Shown: positions 27,236 through 36,505 of the stretch, in pieces
How positions within the stretch are numbered: the stretch's first letter is position 1
Layout: every line of letters starts with the position of its first letter
DNA from: DUOX01 sp050944015
GTDB taxonomy: Bacteria; Bacillota; Clostridia; Oscillospirales; Oscillospiraceae
DNA length: 64,000 nucleotides
Direction of reading: 5' to 3'
NCBI GenBank assembly: GCA_050944015.1
Contig: JBMNQG010000003.1
Coordinates: 1 to 64,000, forward strand
The notes under the pieces: generated by a model
What the model was told of the DNA's origin: nothing
The model's database searches: none
Seen by the model: the letters and a program-made list of their open reading frames with translations, nothing else
Translations under genes and position numbers: made by a program

Positions 27236-28996
27236 TTATTTAACCCTCAGGCGCCTGGCCAGTTCCTCGTCCGGCTGGGCCAATATGGTTTTGTAGTCCG
27301 TGTAAATCACCATGCCGGGAAGAGCCCCTTTCGGTTTCTTTACATATTTCACCTGGGTGTAATCCACCGGAATCTTGACACCGCCGCGGCCCTGGGAAAA
27401 ATACGCGGCCAGCGAGGCGGCCTCCTCAAGGGTCTGGGGGTCCGCATCCCTGCCGCCGCAGCGGACAATCACGTGGGAGCCGTGGATTTTCTGGGCATGG
27501 AGCCATATGTCCGACTTGTGGGCAATTCTTGCGGTAAGCATGTCGTTTTGCAGGTTGCTTTTGCCCACCAGAATTTCCATGCCTGAACTGGATAGGAACC
27601 TCATGGGGCCGGCGCCGCTTTTTCTGCCTTTGGCGGCTTTCTGGTGCTTGATATAGCCGGTGTCCATAAGCTCCCGGCGGATCTCAGCAAGGTCGCTCTC
27701 CCCTTCCGCCCGCTCTATGGCGTCCAGAACGCTGTTCAGGTAGTCAAGTTCCCTTTCGCCCTTGGCGATAAGTTCCGTCAGGTGCGCCTGAGCGGCCTTT
27801 GCCTTATTGTAGCTTTTGTAATAGGCGGCGGCGTTCTGCTGGGGTGTTTTTAAGGGGTCGAGGGGAATGGAAATCTCCGGGCAGTCTTCCTCGTAAAAGT
27901 CCGTTGTGACAAGCATGCTGTCACCCTTTTTCAGCCTGTACATGTTGGCCGTAATCAGGTCCCCGTATTTCCTGAAGGTATCCCTTTCCGCCGTTTTAAG
28001 CAGCTCCTGCTTCTGCAGGGCAAGTTTACGCTGGATACGGTCCCGGGCGGTTTTCGCCGCCCTGCTCAAGTCGGAGGACCTTCGTCTCATTATCTCGGCT
28101 TTTTCCTTATCTGAATAAAAGGCGTCAAGAAGCCGGGAGAAGCTGGGATAGGATTGCACCCTCAGGCTGCCGCCGTACTGCTTTATGTTCATAAAGCTGA
28201 AATCCCGGGGCTCCTTTCCGTCCAAGAGCATGATAGGCTGAAATTCGTTCTTTGCAACAGTATCTTCCAGGACATCCATTATTGCGGGAAAAGAGGCCTT
28301 CTGCTCCTCCGTAAGGCTTGAAACCCTGGGCGAGGTATCCCCGAAACAACGATAGCAAAGCTCCCGGCAGATGAGGGGCGAAAGGCCGGAAAAGCTCTCC
28401 AGCAGCCACTTGTCGGCCTGCTTCTCTTCATCGGCATTCCGCCACATCTCAGCCCTTTTGCCGGATGAAACATCAAAAAAAAGCGGCTTTTCCTGAGCCG
28501 GCGGCAGCCTGTACAAAAGTCCCGGCAGCACCTGCCGCTTGCCGCCGCTAAAATCGGAATTTACCCGCCTGAGGCAGTCGATAATATGCCCCTGGGGGCC
28601 TGTGAGGATAAGGTTGGAGCTACGGCCTATAAACTCGGCAATCAGCTGTTTTTTTACCGGAGCGCCCATTTCGTCGAAGGCGTCCAGGTCCAGGATGACG
28701 AGCCTCTCCATCCCGGGCTGGGCAACGGAGGCAATGCGCGCGCCCAGCAGGTGTTTTCTCAGCAGCATGCAAAACATGGGGGGAGTCTGGGGATTTTCAA
28801 ATTCCTCCGAAGTCAGGTGCAGCCTTGCCGTTCCCGGCCGGGCGGAAATCAGAAGCCGCATGTTTTCACCCATGCCCCGCAGTGTGAAAAGCAGCACATC
28901 CCTTTCGGGCTGCTGGATTTTATCAATTTTTGCCCCCGTTATGCGGGGAGAAAGCTCCCTTACCAGGGCGGTCAGGGTAATGGCGTCAAGAGGCAT
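27236..28996 (-). CDS. rqcH: RqcH (NFACT) ribosome quality-control factor
   Basis: Binds stalled 50S-peptidyl-tRNA complexes and adds C-terminal alanine tails; formerly called fibronectin-binding protein A. The 586-residue protein has NFACT-N (SPRITGAKIDKIQQP), the DCLRRV motif corresponding to the functional Asp-Arg site, a central coiled coil (about 290-440), and NFACT-R at the C-terminus (DIWLHAQKIHGSHVIVR). It begins immediately after the mrnC stop (TAGATG), so the two are coupled. Confidence 0.94.
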   Translation of the reverse strand: MPLDAITLTALVRELSPRITGAKIDKIQQPERDVLLFTLRGMGENMRLLISARPGTARLHLTSEEFENPQTPPMFCMLLRKHLLGARIASVAQPGMERLVILDLDAFDEMGAPVKKQLIAEFIGRSSNLILTGPQGHIIDCLRRVNSDFSGGKRQVLPGLLYRLPPAQEKPLFFDVSSGKRAEMWRNADEEKQADKWLLESFSGLSPLICRELCYRCFGDTSPRVSSLTEEQKASFPAIMDVLEDTVAKNEFQPIMLLDGKEPRDFSFMNIKQYGGSLRVQSYPSFSRLLDAFYSDKEKAEIMRRRSSDLSRAAKTARDRIQRKLALQKQELLKTAERDTFRKYGDLITANMYRLKKGDSMLVTTDFYEEDCPEISIPLDPLKTPQQNAAAYYKSYNKAKAAQAHLTELIAKGERELDYLNSVLDAIERAEGESDLAEIRRELMDTGYIKHQKAAKGRKSGAGPMRFLSSSGMEILVGKSNLQNDMLTARIAHKSDIWLHAQKIHGSHVIVRCGGRDADPQTLEEAASLAAYFSQGRGGVKIPVDYTQVKYVKKPKGALPGMVIYTDYKTILAQPDEELARRLRVK

Positions 28997-29401
28997 CTAC
29001 CTGTCCCCCATTATCAGCTGAAACAGCTGGTTCAGCCTTTCTTTGTTGCCTTTAAGATACAGCCAGCCGAACAGGGCTTCCAGCCCTGTGGCCGCATGAT
29101 AATCGGAGATGTCGGCGTTTTGGGGCACGGAGTGAACCTTCGTGTTCCGGGCCCTGCGGAATACGCCCTTTTCGGCGTCGGTCAGCTCCGGCAGGACGCG
29201 CCGGGCCGCCTGGGCCTGCGCCTGGGCGCTGACGTATTTTACCGCTTCCCGGTGGAGGCCGCTGGAGGTTACGCCTCCACGGCTGCAAAGCCAGGAACGC
29301 ACCATCAGCTCAAAAACCGAGTCACCCAGATACGCCAGGCCGAGGCTAGATATTGAATTTATCTCCTCATCGGTGAGGTTCAGTGAAAAATAATCTGTCA
29401 T
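28997..29401 (-). CDS. mrnC: Mini-ribonuclease III
   Basis: Matures 23S rRNA ends in Firmicutes. The 134-residue protein consists of an RNase III catalytic domain without a dsRNA-binding domain. The conserved GLAYLGDSVFE lies near residue 20, with the second acidic cluster in ATGLEALFGWLY. Length and absence of a C-terminal domain match MrnC. It lies between ftsK and rqcH. Confidence 0.93.
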   Translation of the reverse strand: MTDYFSLNLTDEEINSISSLGLAYLGDSVFELMVRSWLCSRGGVTSSGLHREAVKYVSAQAQAQAARRVLPELTDAEKGVFRRARNTKVHSVPQNADISDYHAATGLEALFGWLYLKGNKERLNQLFQLIMGDR

Positions 29402-29447
29402 AGACTTGCACCAGTATTAAATATTGAATCAGCGTTGGCAGATGGGA

Positions 29448-31988
29448 TTAACCCTCCCATTCGTCCTCCGGAACGTCCTGGTAGGAGGCGAAATCCATCT
29501 GCTCGTGAGCGGCGCCTGCGGGGGCGGTGCCGTTCATCTGCATTTCCTGCCACTGCTCATAGGTTATGAGAATCTGCCGGGGCTTGCTACCCTCAAAGGG
29601 GCCTACGACGCCGATTTCCTCCAGCTGGTCGATAAGCCTGGCTGCCCTTGAATATCCCAGCTTCAGCCGGCGCTGTAGCATGGATACGGAAGCCTGCTTC
29701 GTTTCGAAAATGACCTCCACCGCCTGGGGCAGCAGTTCGTCGTATGCGCTTTTCCCGTTGGAGGGGCCGGATTTGCCGTTGCCGTCCCCGGCGTTTTCCT
29801 CCACGGATTTTTCGATATGGGACATAATTTCCTCGTTGTACTGGGCGTCTGCGCTGGTTTTGATGAAGTTGATTACCCGCTCCCGTTCCTCGTCGGAGAC
29901 AAAGGCGCCCTGTACCCTGATAGGCTTTCCGGCGCCCAGAGGGAAGTAAAGCATATCGCCGCTTCCCACCAGCTTTTCAGCGCCCTGGGTATCAAGTATT
30001 ATGCGGCTTTCCAGGGCGGAGGACACGGCAAAGGCAATTCTGGACGGGATGTTGGCCTTCATGAGGCCGGTGATTACGTCAGCGGAGGGCCTTTGTGTGG
30101 CAATCACAAGGTGCATGCCGGAGGCACGTCCCATCTGGGCAACGCGGCAAATGCTCTCTTCAACTTCCTTGTAGGCAGCCAGCATGAGGTCGGCAAGCTC
30201 GTCTATAACGATAACCACCTGGGGCAGGGGCTTTTCCCCTATGCTCCTCTGATGGGCGTTATAGCCGAAAATGTCGCGGACGCCCATCTCGGAAAACAGG
30301 CGGTATCTTTTCAGCATTTCAACCACGGACCACTGAAGGGCGCCAGCCGCCTTTTTGGGGTCCGTCACAACCGGTATATACAAATGCGGGATGCCGTTAT
30401 ATATGCCTAGCTCCACCATTTTGGGGTCTATCATTATGAGCCGGACCTCGTCGGGAGTGGACTTGTACAGCAGGCTTAGAATAAGGGAATTCATGCAGAC
30501 GGACTTGCCGCTGCCGGTGGTGCCGGCTATCAGCAAATGGGGCAGCTTTGCAATATTTCCGACTATGTTCTTGCCGCTGATGTCCTTGCCCAAGGCGAAG
30601 GTCAGCTTTGACTGGGAGTTTTTAAACTCCGGCGAGTTGATGATGTCGTAAAGGTAAACAGTGCTTACGATTTTATTAGGCACCTCTACGCCAACGGTAG
30701 ATATTTTGTCCGGTATGGGGGCAATTCTGACGCCGGACACGCCGAGGGAAAGGGCCAGGTCGCCGGAAAGATTGGTAAGCTTGTTCAGTTTTACCCCGGC
30801 GTCAAGCTCCAAATCGTACCGTGTCACGGTGGGCCCCCGGATTACGCCCACAATGGAGGCCGACACGCCGAAACTCTTTAACGTGGTTTCCAGCCTTTCC
30901 TTATTGAGGGCAACCTCCTCCCTGCCGTCAACGGGATTTGCAGACCCCCGCTTCAAAAGGGTCACAGGCGGGAATTCGTACCGGTCGTTTTCCTGCTCCT
31001 TTGCTTTTTCTATGGTACTGGCAATTTCCTGGGCCTCGTCTTTCCCAATGTTAGCCTGCGTCTTGGGGTAGGGCATTTCATTCCTGGGAGGCACGCTGAT
31101 TTCCTGTACGGTGGGCGTGATTTCCACACCTGCAACGGCGGCCGCCTCCTCTATGGAAAGGGGCTCGACATTTTCAGTCTGGGATGCAATAACCTGGTCG
31201 GGTGTCTTGACCCGGGGCCTCGTATTAAAAAAGCCAACCTTTTCTTCCACATATTCCTGCTGCACGATGGGCTCGTCGTCCAGGGGAATATCAATGGCGC
31301 GCCTGGAAAAGAGACGGCTTTTCTTAGGCACGGCAGCCTTAACGGGAGCGGGCTGCGGCTCTTGCTCAGGTTCCGGCACCGGCTCCGGCTCATATTCAAG
31401 CCTGGGCCTGCTTTTAAGTTTTTCAATAACCTGGCCAAGCGTAATGTTTAAGGCGCTCATGGCAAAAAACACGAAGCCGAAGAAAAACACCGGAATCGCG
31501 CCATAAATGCTGAACATGGCTTCAAGTCCAATGGACAGAAGGCCGGATATGGCCCCGCCGCTGGTCATGCTCCTGCCGCTCAGGTATAATTCCTTCAGCA
31601 GCTTTGAGGATTCCGCAAAATCAATCTTGCAGAAAATCAAATGCACCAGCGAACCGAAAAACAGGGGCAGCAACAGGGCGGAGATGGTTCGGAACATTAC
31701 GGGCCTGCCCCTGTGAAAACCCAATACTATAGCCGACAAAAAAAGCACCGGGGGAAAAATGTAATAACCCCAGCCAATGAGTCCCTTGATTAAGCCGCAG
31801 AAGAAGGTAATAAATACTGCGTCAACATCGAAATATCCAATAAAGGAGAACAGACCCAAAAAAATGCATACGATTGCTCCAACCTCCCGGCGTATGGGAC
31901 GTTGGGTTGAAGCGGCCCGAGTCGACCTTCTGCTTGTTTTTCTGCCGGATCCGTTTTTAGTACCGGCGTTTTTTTTGGACTGCGCCAT
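29448..31988 (-). CDS. ftsK: DNA translocase FtsK/SpoIIIE
   Basis: Pumps chromosomal DNA at the division or sporulation septum. The 846-residue protein has four N-terminal membrane helices (to about residue 180), an acidic Pro/Glu linker, the RecA-like motor with Walker A GTTGSGKS, and a C-terminal winged-helix gamma domain (LQRRLKLGYSRAARLIDQLE) that reads polar DNA motifs. GGAGG precedes the ATG. It follows uppP by 12 bases. Confidence 0.95.
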   Translation of the reverse strand: MAQSKKNAGTKNGSGRKTSRRSTRAASTQRPIRREVGAIVCIFLGLFSFIGYFDVDAVFITFFCGLIKGLIGWGYYIFPPVLFLSAIVLGFHRGRPVMFRTISALLLPLFFGSLVHLIFCKIDFAESSKLLKELYLSGRSMTSGGAISGLLSIGLEAMFSIYGAIPVFFFGFVFFAMSALNITLGQVIEKLKSRPRLEYEPEPVPEPEQEPQPAPVKAAVPKKSRLFSRRAIDIPLDDEPIVQQEYVEEKVGFFNTRPRVKTPDQVIASQTENVEPLSIEEAAAVAGVEITPTVQEISVPPRNEMPYPKTQANIGKDEAQEIASTIEKAKEQENDRYEFPPVTLLKRGSANPVDGREEVALNKERLETTLKSFGVSASIVGVIRGPTVTRYDLELDAGVKLNKLTNLSGDLALSLGVSGVRIAPIPDKISTVGVEVPNKIVSTVYLYDIINSPEFKNSQSKLTFALGKDISGKNIVGNIAKLPHLLIAGTTGSGKSVCMNSLILSLLYKSTPDEVRLIMIDPKMVELGIYNGIPHLYIPVVTDPKKAAGALQWSVVEMLKRYRLFSEMGVRDIFGYNAHQRSIGEKPLPQVVIVIDELADLMLAAYKEVEESICRVAQMGRASGMHLVIATQRPSADVITGLMKANIPSRIAFAVSSALESRIILDTQGAEKLVGSGDMLYFPLGAGKPIRVQGAFVSDEERERVINFIKTSADAQYNEEIMSHIEKSVEENAGDGNGKSGPSNGKSAYDELLPQAVEVIFETKQASVSMLQRRLKLGYSRAARLIDQLEEIGVVGPFEGSKPRQILITYEQWQEMQMNGTAPAGAAHEQMDFASYQDVPEDEWEG

Positions 31989-32000
31989 ATGTAAACCTCC

Positions 32001-32843
32001 TCAGAATAGCAGAGAAAGAATGATGGTTATCAGGCCCACGGTCCAGCAGTAGTAAGAAAATTTCCCGAATTTGCCTTTATTGGACAGGTGCCGCACAAGC
32101 CCGATGGCAAAGTAACCGGAGACCATTGCCACCACCATGCCTATCAGGTAGGCAGGCAGCAGGGATGCATCAAAGCCTTCCTTCAGCGCGTCAAACAGGC
32201 TTAGGATGTTGGCGCCAAATATTGCCGGGAGGGATATCAGGAAGGAAAACTTTACTGCAAATTCCCGGTTAAGGCCGGTGGCGATGCCGGCGGTTATGGT
32301 TGTTCCGGAGCGGGAAAGCCCGGGTATGACAGCAATGGCCTGGCACAGGCCGATAACCAGGGCGTTGCCAACCGTTATATTTTTTTCGTTTTTCCTGCCG
32401 GTTACAATCCTGTCAGATATGTAGAGAATAAAACCGGTGGCTATCAGGGCAAACCCTATAAAAAAGCTGCTGTAGTACAGCTTTTCCACCTGGTCCTTGA
32501 TGGGCAGCACCAGCACCAGGGGCAAAGTGGCAATGACAATCATCAGGACAAGGCGCAGGGGGTAGTTTGTCTCTTTTCTCTCCATGTCGGATGGAGTCAT
32601 TTCCTTTCTCCTGAAAAGGGCCACTACCTCTCTAATCATAACCAGAATGTCTTTTCTGTAAACAATGCATACGGAAATTAGCGTCGCAAAATGAAGAAGA
32701 ACATCAAAAAACAGGTGCCCCACTTCAGGAGACTGCAAACCGAAAAAATTCTGAAGTATGGAAAGATGGCCGGAACTTGAAATGGGCAAAAACTCGGCTA
32801 TGCCCTGAACAAGCCCCAGTATAATCGCCGCCCAAATTGACAT
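32001..32843 (-). CDS. uppP: Undecaprenyl-diphosphatase UppP/BacA
   Basis: Dephosphorylates undecaprenyl diphosphate, recycling the lipid carrier for wall synthesis. The protein of about 280 residues has multiple membrane helices and both signature motifs: EFLPISSSGH near the N-terminus and PGLSRSGTTI in the middle. I use the ATG before SIWAAI (GGGGTCAGG upstream); the frame extends six codons further. Co-directional with ftsK. Confidence 0.94.
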   Translation of the reverse strand: MSIWAAIILGLVQGIAEFLPISSSGHLSILQNFFGLQSPEVGHLFFDVLLHFATLISVCIVYRKDILVMIREVVALFRRKEMTPSDMERKETNYPLRLVLMIVIATLPLVLVLPIKDQVEKLYYSSFFIGFALIATGFILYISDRIVTGRKNEKNITVGNALVIGLCQAIAVIPGLSRSGTTITAGIATGLNREFAVKFSFLISLPAIFGANILSLFDALKEGFDASLLPAYLIGMVVAMVSGYFAIGLVRHLSNKGKFGKFSYYCWTVGLITIILSLLF

Positions 32844-32962
32844 GACCTGACCCCCTGACAACGTTGGGTATTATGTTTACTTGAAAAAATATGATATCAT
32901 AATTTGCCCTAAAGTACAAGATGCAAGGCGGGCACTTTCGCTCTTTTCCCAGAGTCACAGGC

Positions 32963-32989
32963 AAAAAAGATAGCCGCACGGCGGCTATC
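32963..32989 (-). terminator. Terminator after tepA
   Basis: A stem GATAGCCGC / GCGGCTATC with a 3-base loop, followed on the minus strand by six T. It lies 50 bases after the tepA stop and separates tepA from uppP. Confidence 0.88.
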
Positions 32990-33038
32990 TCAACATAATC
33001 AGGATTAACACTTTTTAAGTCAGGCCTCTGCCGACGGG

Positions 33039-33752
33039 CTATTTTAATGCTTCTGATTCCTTTTTCTTTTTTTCCTGGCGTCTTTTTTGTATTTCCTCGT
33101 GCAAAAACGCCAGGGCGTCCGACAGCCCGCCAAGGCAATCGATCAGGCCGCACTCGACGGCTTCCTGTCCGTAGATTACGCTGCCTACGTCGTTGGCCAG
33201 CTCGCCGGTGCGCATCATATATTCTATGAATTTTTCGCGCGTAATTTTTGAATTGTGAGTGACAAACTGTACGATCCGTTCCTGGATTTTGGCGAAGTAA
33301 TTGAAGGTCTGGGGCACCCCGATAACCACTCCCGTAAGGCGAACCGGGTGTATGGTCATGGCGGCGGAGGGCGCTATAAACGACCTGTCCGCAGCCACTG
33401 CCAGGGGCACGCCGATGGAATGGCCGCCTCCAAGCACCAACGATGCGGTAGGCTTGGACATGCTGGCAATTAGCTCGGCTATGCCCAGGCCCGCCTCTAT
33501 GTCGCCCCCCACCGTGTTCAGCAGCACAAGCAGGCCCTCAATTTCTTCGCTCTCCTCCACCGCGGCCAGAAGGGGCATAACATGCTCGTATTTCGTGCTT
33601 TTCGAGTTTTCGGGCAGAAGCTGATGCCCTTCCACCTGCCCGATGATTGTGAGGCAGTGTATTACGCCCTTTTCCGACTGCATGGTGGAACTTCCTATGT
33701 CGACTATTTCGTCTTTTTTATCCTGCCTGTAAATTCCTTTTTCTTCCACCAA
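33039..33752 (-). CDS. ClpP-class serine protease homologue (TepA-like)
   Basis: A 237-residue member of the ClpP/crotonase clan resembling Bacillus TepA, which influences protein secretion and, in sporulation, SASP degradation. The nucleophile Ser lies in GGGHSIGVPLA and the His in MTIHPVR; the ClpP-like NTVGGDIEAG precedes them. The N-terminal 30 residues are charged and the C-terminus ends in a Lys-rich tail. Start is TTG at 33752 or the GTG directly after it. Its ribosome site AGGGGG is the 3' arm of the terminator upstream. Confidence 0.88.
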   Translation of the reverse strand: MVEEKGIYRQDKKDEIVDIGSSTMQSEKGVIHCLTIIGQVEGHQLLPENSKSTKYEHVMPLLAAVEESEEIEGLLVLLNTVGGDIEAGLGIAELIASMSKPTASLVLGGGHSIGVPLAVAADRSFIAPSAAMTIHPVRLTGVVIGVPQTFNYFAKIQERIVQFVTHNSKITREKFIEYMMRTGELANDVGSVIYGQEAVECGLIDCLGGLSDALAFLHEEIQKRRQEKKKKESEALK

Positions 33753-33753
33753 T

Positions 33754-33797
33754 AAAAAACCCCCTTATCTGCTCTCTATTCTGTGCAGTCAGGGGGC
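33754..33797 (-). terminator. Terminator whose stem holds the tepA ribosome site
   Basis: On the minus strand CCCCCTGACTGC pairs with GCAGATAAGGGGG, then TTTTTTA and the tepA start codon TTG. It ends the prfA-sua5/coaE-aminopeptidase transcript. In read-through RNA the stem would also hide the tepA ribosome site. Confidence 0.75.
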
Positions 33798-33832
33798 TTA
33801 TTATTTCTTGAATGAGTTGTGAAGGTTTTAAA

Positions 33833-35236
33833 TTAGTATGGCTTTTTTTCGTTAAAGACCGAAAGAATACCCTTGTAAGTCATGTAGCAGTCCAGCTTGG
33901 CCACGGTTTCAAAGGGGGAATGCATTGACAGAACAGGCACCCCTGCGTCCACGGTCTCGATATTCCGCTGGGCCATGAACATGGCTACGGTTCCGCCGCC
34001 GCCCTGGTCGACCTTGCCCAGCTCCGCCATCTGCCAAATGACGCCGTTTTCCTCAAATAGGCGGCGCAGGCGCCCTATAAGCTCGGCGCTGGCGTCGTTG
34101 GAGCCGGATTTGCCCCTGGAGCCGGTGTATTTGCAGATGGCCAGGCCGTAGTTCATCTTTGCGGCGTTGCGCTTCTCAGACACGTCGGGATAATTGGGGT
34201 CGAATCCGTTGCACACATCCGCGGAGATGCACAGGCTGTTTTCAAAGCAGTGGCGCAGTGCAACGCCCTGGCTTTCGCACAGGTCCTCTATAAAGCAGTC
34301 AAAGGCCTCGCTCTTCATGCCGGAAACGCCCTCGGAACCAATTTCCTCCTTGTCCGCCAGGACGCAGACGGCGGTGCGGTATGGCTTTTTCAGGGACAAA
34401 GTGGCCTTCAATGCGGCGAAGGCGCAAACCCTGTCATCGTGTCCGTATCCGCCGATCAGGCTGCGGTCTATGCCCAAATCCCGGGTTTCAAGGGCGGGTA
34501 CAGCCGACAGCTCGGCGGAGAGGAAATCCTCCTCAGTGATGCCGTACTTTTCGTGGAGAATGTTCATAATGGCCAGCTTCACCCGGTCAGAGCCCTCCTC
34601 GGGGTCGGGTATGCTGCCGATAAGGATGTTCAGCCCCTCCCCGGTTATGGCCTCGCCCAGGGGCTTCTTGTTCTGCTCCCCGGCCAGGTGGGGCAAAAGG
34701 TCGGTGATTACAAAAACCGGTTCGTTTTTGTCCTTTCCAATGACCACGTCCACCACGGTGCCGTTTTTAAGGGCAACGACGCCGTGAAGGGCCAGAGGCA
34801 GGGCTACCCACTGGTACTTTCTTATGCCGCCGTAATAGTGGGTTTTGAAATAACACAGCTCGGTGTCCTCGTACACGGGCACCTGCTTCAAATCAAGACG
34901 GGGCACGTCCACGTGGGCGGCGGCAATGTTAATTCCCTCGTCCAAAGGCTTGGTGCCTATTACCGCCAATATAAGGGCCTTGCCCCTGTTGGCCTTGTAA
35001 ATCTTCGTCCCGGCCTTCAGCTCCATGCCCCTGACGTAAGGCACAAACCCCTTCTTTTCCGCCAGCTTTATGGCGTAGTTTATTGCCTCCCGCTCCGTGC
35101 GGGAATTGTCCAGAAAGTCTTTGTACTCCTCTGCGTATTCATAGCAGAGCTTTTTGTCTTTTTCATCTATCAGGTCGTAGCCGTTTTTCTGGTTGTAAAA
35201 CAGCGCGTCCCGGCGCTCAGACTTTTTTTCAGACAT
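33833..35236 (-). CDS. M18-family aminopeptidase
   Basis: A zinc aminopeptidase of the M18 family (aspartyl aminopeptidase/aminopeptidase I type), 467 residues, normal length. Metal ligands and catalytic residues are visible: AAHVDVPRLD near residue 107, GYGHDDRVCAFAAL, the DKEEIGSEG motif, and VLSMHSPFE near the C-terminus. AAGGAGGG precedes the ATG. It follows the Sua5-CoaE gene by 33 bases, so is likely co-transcribed. It probably degrades peptides in the cytoplasm. Confidence 0.94.
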   Translation of the reverse strand: MSEKKSERRDALFYNQKNGYDLIDEKDKKLCYEYAEEYKDFLDNSRTEREAINYAIKLAEKKGFVPYVRGMELKAGTKIYKANRGKALILAVIGTKPLDEGINIAAAHVDVPRLDLKQVPVYEDTELCYFKTHYYGGIRKYQWVALPLALHGVVALKNGTVVDVVIGKDKNEPVFVITDLLPHLAGEQNKKPLGEAITGEGLNILIGSIPDPEEGSDRVKLAIMNILHEKYGITEEDFLSAELSAVPALETRDLGIDRSLIGGYGHDDRVCAFAALKATLSLKKPYRTAVCVLADKEEIGSEGVSGMKSEAFDCFIEDLCESQGVALRHCFENSLCISADVCNGFDPNYPDVSEKRNAAKMNYGLAICKYTGSRGKSGSNDASAELIGRLRRLFEENGVIWQMAELGKVDQGGGGTVAMFMAQRNIETVDAGVPVLSMHSPFETVAKLDCYMTYKGILSVFNEKKPY

Positions 35237-35269
35237 ATTATTCCCTCCTTAGAAACCGGCATTTGCCCA

Positions 35270-36472
35270 CTACGATAATATCTTTCTGAATAATTCTTCG
35301 CATTTTTTGCGGAACTCATCCGGGCTTTTGTCATTTACCAGCACGTAATCGCAGTTTTTGCGGAAAAAGTCGTCCCTTTGCTGGGCGTCAATGCGTTTTT
35401 CCGCATATTCCCGGCTTATGCCCTCTCTTGCCATAAGGCGCTCAATTCGCACTTCCCGGGGCGCGGTGATGCCCACCACGGCGGCGCAGCGCCGGGCTAA
35501 GCCGCTCTCAATCAGGGCGATGGCGTCAATGGCGGCCAGCCTGCCCCCCATCCTTGCCCACTGGGCTATCTGCCTGTCAACCTCGGCTATGACGTAGCGG
35601 TGGGTTATGGCGTTCAGATCCATGAGGGCCGAGATGTCGGAAAAAACCATCTCGCCCAGCAGCTTGCGCTGAAGGACGCCGTCCCTGACCACGCCGGGAA
35701 AGCGGGTCTCAAGTTCGAAGAGCATGTCCGCGCTGTCGGTAGTCAGCCGGTGGTACACCTCGTCGCAGTCTATAGTGAGGGCACCCATTTCTTTTAGAAC
35801 GTTCAAGGCGGTGGTCTTTCCGCCCCCGGTGCCGCCTGTTATGCCGATTATTTTAACATTACCCGCAAGGGCGGAGAATACTTCCGTTTCAGAAAGCGCC
35901 CCTTCCCTGAGAATACGATAAGGAACGGCGCTCAGGTCGATTATAGTGGATTCCCTTCCAACGCCGCACTCACCCCCGTCTATGACGGCGTCAATGGCGC
36001 CGTCAAAATAAGAGAGTACCTCCTGCGCCGTTTTCGGGCTGGGCAGCCCCGAAGGGTTAGCGGAAGGCGCCGCCAGGGGCAGCCCCGCCTTTTCAAGAAG
36101 GGCAAGCGTGGCCTTATGGTCAGGGCAGCGAAGGGCGACGGTTTCTCCGCCTACCCGTACAATGGACGGGACAATTCCGTCGGATTTCAGAACAATGGTC
36201 AAAGGACCGGGCCAGAAGCGCTCCGCAAGGAAATAGGCGGCCTGGGGTATGTCAACGCAGTACTGAGCAAAGGCCCCGGGGCCGGGCACCATAAGGCTCA
36301 GGGGCTTCACCTCCGGACGGCCCTTGACCTCATACACCCGCCCTACCGCCTTTTCATCCAAGCCGTTACAGGCCAGACCATACACTGTTTCAGTGGGAAC
36401 GGCCACAAGACCGCCGGCTTTTATTATTTCCGCAGCGGCCTCGATGTCTTCTGTGATAATTCTTGTCTTCAT
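35270..36472 (-). CDS. Fusion of threonylcarbamoyl-AMP synthase (Sua5/YrdC) and dephospho-CoA kinase
   Basis: A 400-residue protein with two complete enzymes. Residues 1 to about 200 are a Sua5/TsaC domain (VAVPTETVYGLACNG, KGRPEVKPL, SANPSGLPSP), which makes threonylcarbamoyl-AMP for tRNA t6A. From about residue 206 it is dephospho-CoA kinase: P-loop GITGGTGGGKTT at 210-221, DCDEVYH, and the CoaE AREGISREYAEKRI segment. This is the last step of CoA synthesis. The CoaE P-loop reads G-G-G-K-T where S-G-K-S is usual, but Lys and Thr are kept. The join is in frame with no internal start. It follows prfA by 33 bases; prmC, often between them, is absent. Confidence 0.95.
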   Translation of the reverse strand: MKTRIITEDIEAAAEIIKAGGLVAVPTETVYGLACNGLDEKAVGRVYEVKGRPEVKPLSLMVPGPGAFAQYCVDIPQAAYFLAERFWPGPLTIVLKSDGIVPSIVRVGGETVALRCPDHKATLALLEKAGLPLAAPSANPSGLPSPKTAQEVLSYFDGAIDAVIDGGECGVGRESTIIDLSAVPYRILREGALSETEVFSALAGNVKIIGITGGTGGGKTTALNVLKEMGALTIDCDEVYHRLTTDSADMLFELETRFPGVVRDGVLQRKLLGEMVFSDISALMDLNAITHRYVIAEVDRQIAQWARMGGRLAAIDAIALIESGLARRCAAVVGITAPREVRIERLMAREGISREYAEKRIDAQQRDDFFRKNCDYVLVNDKSPDEFRKKCEELFRKILS

Positions 36473-36505
36473 AATGGGTCCTGTCCTTTTCAGGCGGCTT
36501 GAAAC

